Origin: Chloroflexota bacterium | GTDB taxonomy: Bacteria > Chloroflexota > Dehalococcoidia > SM23-28-2 | Assembly (NCBI GenBank): GCA_030691665.1 | Contig: JAUYDU010000243.1 | Coordinates: 1 to 6,692, forward strand | Direction: 5' to 3' | Length of the DNA stretch: 6,692 nt | Shown here: piece by piece, positions 6,015 through 6,692 of the stretch | Layout: the number at the start of each line of letters is the position of its first letter | Numbering within the stretch: position 1 is the stretch's first letter | Position numbers and translations under genes: made by a program | Notes under the pieces: model-generated | The model's input: the letters and a program-made list of their open reading frames with translations, nothing else | The model's database searches: none | Told to the model about the DNA's origin: nothing

Positions 6015-6191
6015 CTACTTCTTGCGATAGACATTCAAGCCCACGAACTCAGCGCGTCCAGGCAGTGGGAAGTTCCCTTCCGTGGAGGCGATGATGATCG
6101 TCTTGCCAGAAGAGGACGGCCCGGACTCCTGGGTCAAGTCCACCGTAATGGTGAGGGTGTTGCCGTTGACGGATAGCTTTACGTTCTTCAT
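6015..6191 (-). CDS. Small conserved protein of unknown function (58 aa)
   Basis: The product begins MKNVKLSVNGNTLTITVDL, continues with GPSSSGKTIIIASTEGN (about residues 24-40), and ends in GLNVYRKK. I recognise this from memory as the pattern of a small family found in diverse bacteria, about 55-65 residues long, with no established function. The alternating hydrophobic pattern suggests an all-beta fold. The SGKT string resembles part of a P-loop, but the protein is far too small for an NTPase and lacks a Walker B. The ATG at 6191 was chosen because GAGGAAGGA lies about 4 nt upstream. An in-frame TTG at 6206 would put that site inside the gene. It is preceded by a promoter candidate embedded in a large inverted repeat (6244-6285) and followed by the 61-codon ORF. 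Confidence 0.85.
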   Translation of the reverse strand: MKNVKLSVNGNTLTITVDLTQESGPSSSGKTIIIASTEGNFPLPGRAEFVGLNVYRKK

Positions 6192-6243
6192 GGGTTCCTT
6201 CCTCAACCTGGTTTCATTAGGTTGTTGGCCGAATCAAGTGGGC

Positions 6244-6273
6244 ATTCTACACCCCCGCGTCACAGGAAGTGAA
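6244..6273 (-). promoter_or_regulatory. Promoter candidate within the inverted repeat
   Basis: Read on the minus strand, TTCACT (6273-6268, 4 of 6 to TTGACA) and TAGAAT (6249-6244, 5 of 6 to TATAAT) are 18 bp apart. Transcription would begin near 6237, leaving a leader of about 45 nt before the ATG at 6191. The -35 lies in the centre of the inverted repeat and the -10 at its edge, so binding to the palindrome would block this promoter. Confidence 0.35.
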
Positions 6274-6285
6274 GCGGGGGTGTAG
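6247..6285. repeat. 39-bp near-perfect inverted repeat upstream of the 58-aa gene
   Basis: Outer arms CTACACCCCCGC (6247-6258) and GCGGGGGTGTAG (6274-6285) are perfectly complementary over 12 bp. After a single G/A mismatch, TCAC (6260-6263) and GTGA (6269-6272) pair again around a 5-nt AGGAA loop, giving 16 base pairs. No T-run follows on either strand, so it is not a standard intrinsic terminator. It lies 55 bp upstream of the small gene's start codon and could be an operator, a leader hairpin or a mobile repeat. Confidence 0.85.
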
Positions 6286-6488
6286 CGCCAAAATGGGGGT
6301 CTGGCATGAACTCGTTGTGGTCACGCCCCCACTGTCTTACGCCACTATGGGAGCGGCATCGTTCTCAGAGAAAGAAGGACATGGCGCCTCTGTCCGTCCT
6401 GCCAGAGGGGCGTGGGAGAACGGCGAGTACGCCACCACAGGGTTGGGCCCGTTGGTGCACATGATGGGAGTGAGGTGGCCCCAACTAG

Positions 6489-6692
6489 TTCATTTCGTGT
6501 TCTCCGCGGATAGGAACATCCAAGGTTCCCACGCCGTATTCAGGGCATCCCCACACGCTCAGCCTGGAGGCTCTGGCCTCTTCTGGTGTTGAGGAGGCAG
6601 CGCGGCGTCTCAATCAGTGCCGCACCCAGCAGCAGATCGCCGAGAGGCTGGGATGGTCAAGGGAAGCGATAAGCGATGACCTGACTGCCCTT
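6489..6692 (+). pseudogene. ParB/KorB-type helix-turn-helix fragment without a start codon, open at the window's right edge
   Basis: A 68-codon open frame follows TAG 6486-6488 and runs off the right edge. Residues 34-68 (VEEAARRLNQCRTQQQIAERLGW, then SREAISDDLTAL) match the DNA-binding helix-turn-helix of ParB-like partition proteins, in which a 'T-Q-x-x-IA-x-x-LGWSR-x-x-VS' core follows a helix preceding the motif. No ATG, GTG or TTG occurs in the frame within the window, and no ParB nuclease-like N-terminal motifs are visible upstream in any frame. It is therefore either the remnant of a 5'-truncated gene, a gene broken by a frameshift, or one using a rare start such as CTG. It could act in plasmid or chromosome partition or as a regulator if intact. 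Confidence 0.5.

Noticed and set aside
6015..6191. Nucleotide-binding P-loop in the small protein (SGKT)
   Set aside because: The surrounding sequence does not follow GxxxxGK[ST], there is no Walker B, and 58 residues is too short for a P-loop NTPase.
6247..6285. Intrinsic terminator
   Set aside because: The stem is strong but no T-tract follows on either strand; the promoter-overlap reading fits better.
6269..6592. 107-codon plus-strand frame downstream of the inverted repeat
   Set aside because: It starts inside the hairpin without a ribosome binding site, has no recognisable motif, and overlaps the ParB-type HTH frame, which is more convincing.

Overview
The window is GC-rich (about 60% by eye) bacterial chromosomal-type DNA. 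The best taxonomic clue is the lipoprotein at 4166-5788. It has a lipobox followed by a long Pro/Thr/Ala linker of TPTATP type and a DUF4349-like domain, a style common in Chloroflexota. I therefore suggest Chloroflexota (an uncultivated or metagenomic lineage is plausible) with moderate confidence. No rRNA, tRNA, CRISPR array or complete insertion sequence was seen.

Left part (1-3543, mostly minus strand): a cluster read right to left. A 717-residue KAP-family P-loop NTPase (1390-3543) is followed by a doubtful 72-codon ORF (1099-1317) and then by a 337-codon HEAT-repeat protein (64-1077) with a hydrophobic N-terminus. At the extreme left a plus-strand reading frame (2-88) looks like the last fragment of a beta-sandwich surface protein. 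It overlaps the end of the HEAT gene tail to tail. Both end abruptly, which hints at a rearrangement junction.

Middle (3544-4165): a 622-bp divergent intergenic region. It holds a weak promoter candidate for the KAP gene, a better sigma70-like promoter for the rightward gene, and a cluster of palindromes and a direct repeat in the presumed leader.

Right part (4166-6692): the plus-strand lipoprotein has the order signal peptide/lipobox, Pro-Thr linker, DUF4349-like coiled-coil domain, two PKD domains, C-terminal membrane helix. It converges on two small minus-strand genes: an unrecognised 61-codon ORF (5798-5983) and a clearly conserved-looking 58-residue protein (6015-6191). A 39-bp near-perfect inverted repeat (6247-6285) overlaps a promoter candidate for that pair. 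The window ends in a start-less reading frame carrying a ParB/KorB-type helix-turn-helix (6489-6692), either a pseudogene or a 5'-truncated gene.

How the genes may work together: the KAP NTPase and HEAT protein are the only pair whose arrangement suggests a joint role. A membrane-associated NTPase/scaffold module, perhaps for defence, is an inference and not shown by the sequence. The lipoprotein and the small genes are probably independent units.
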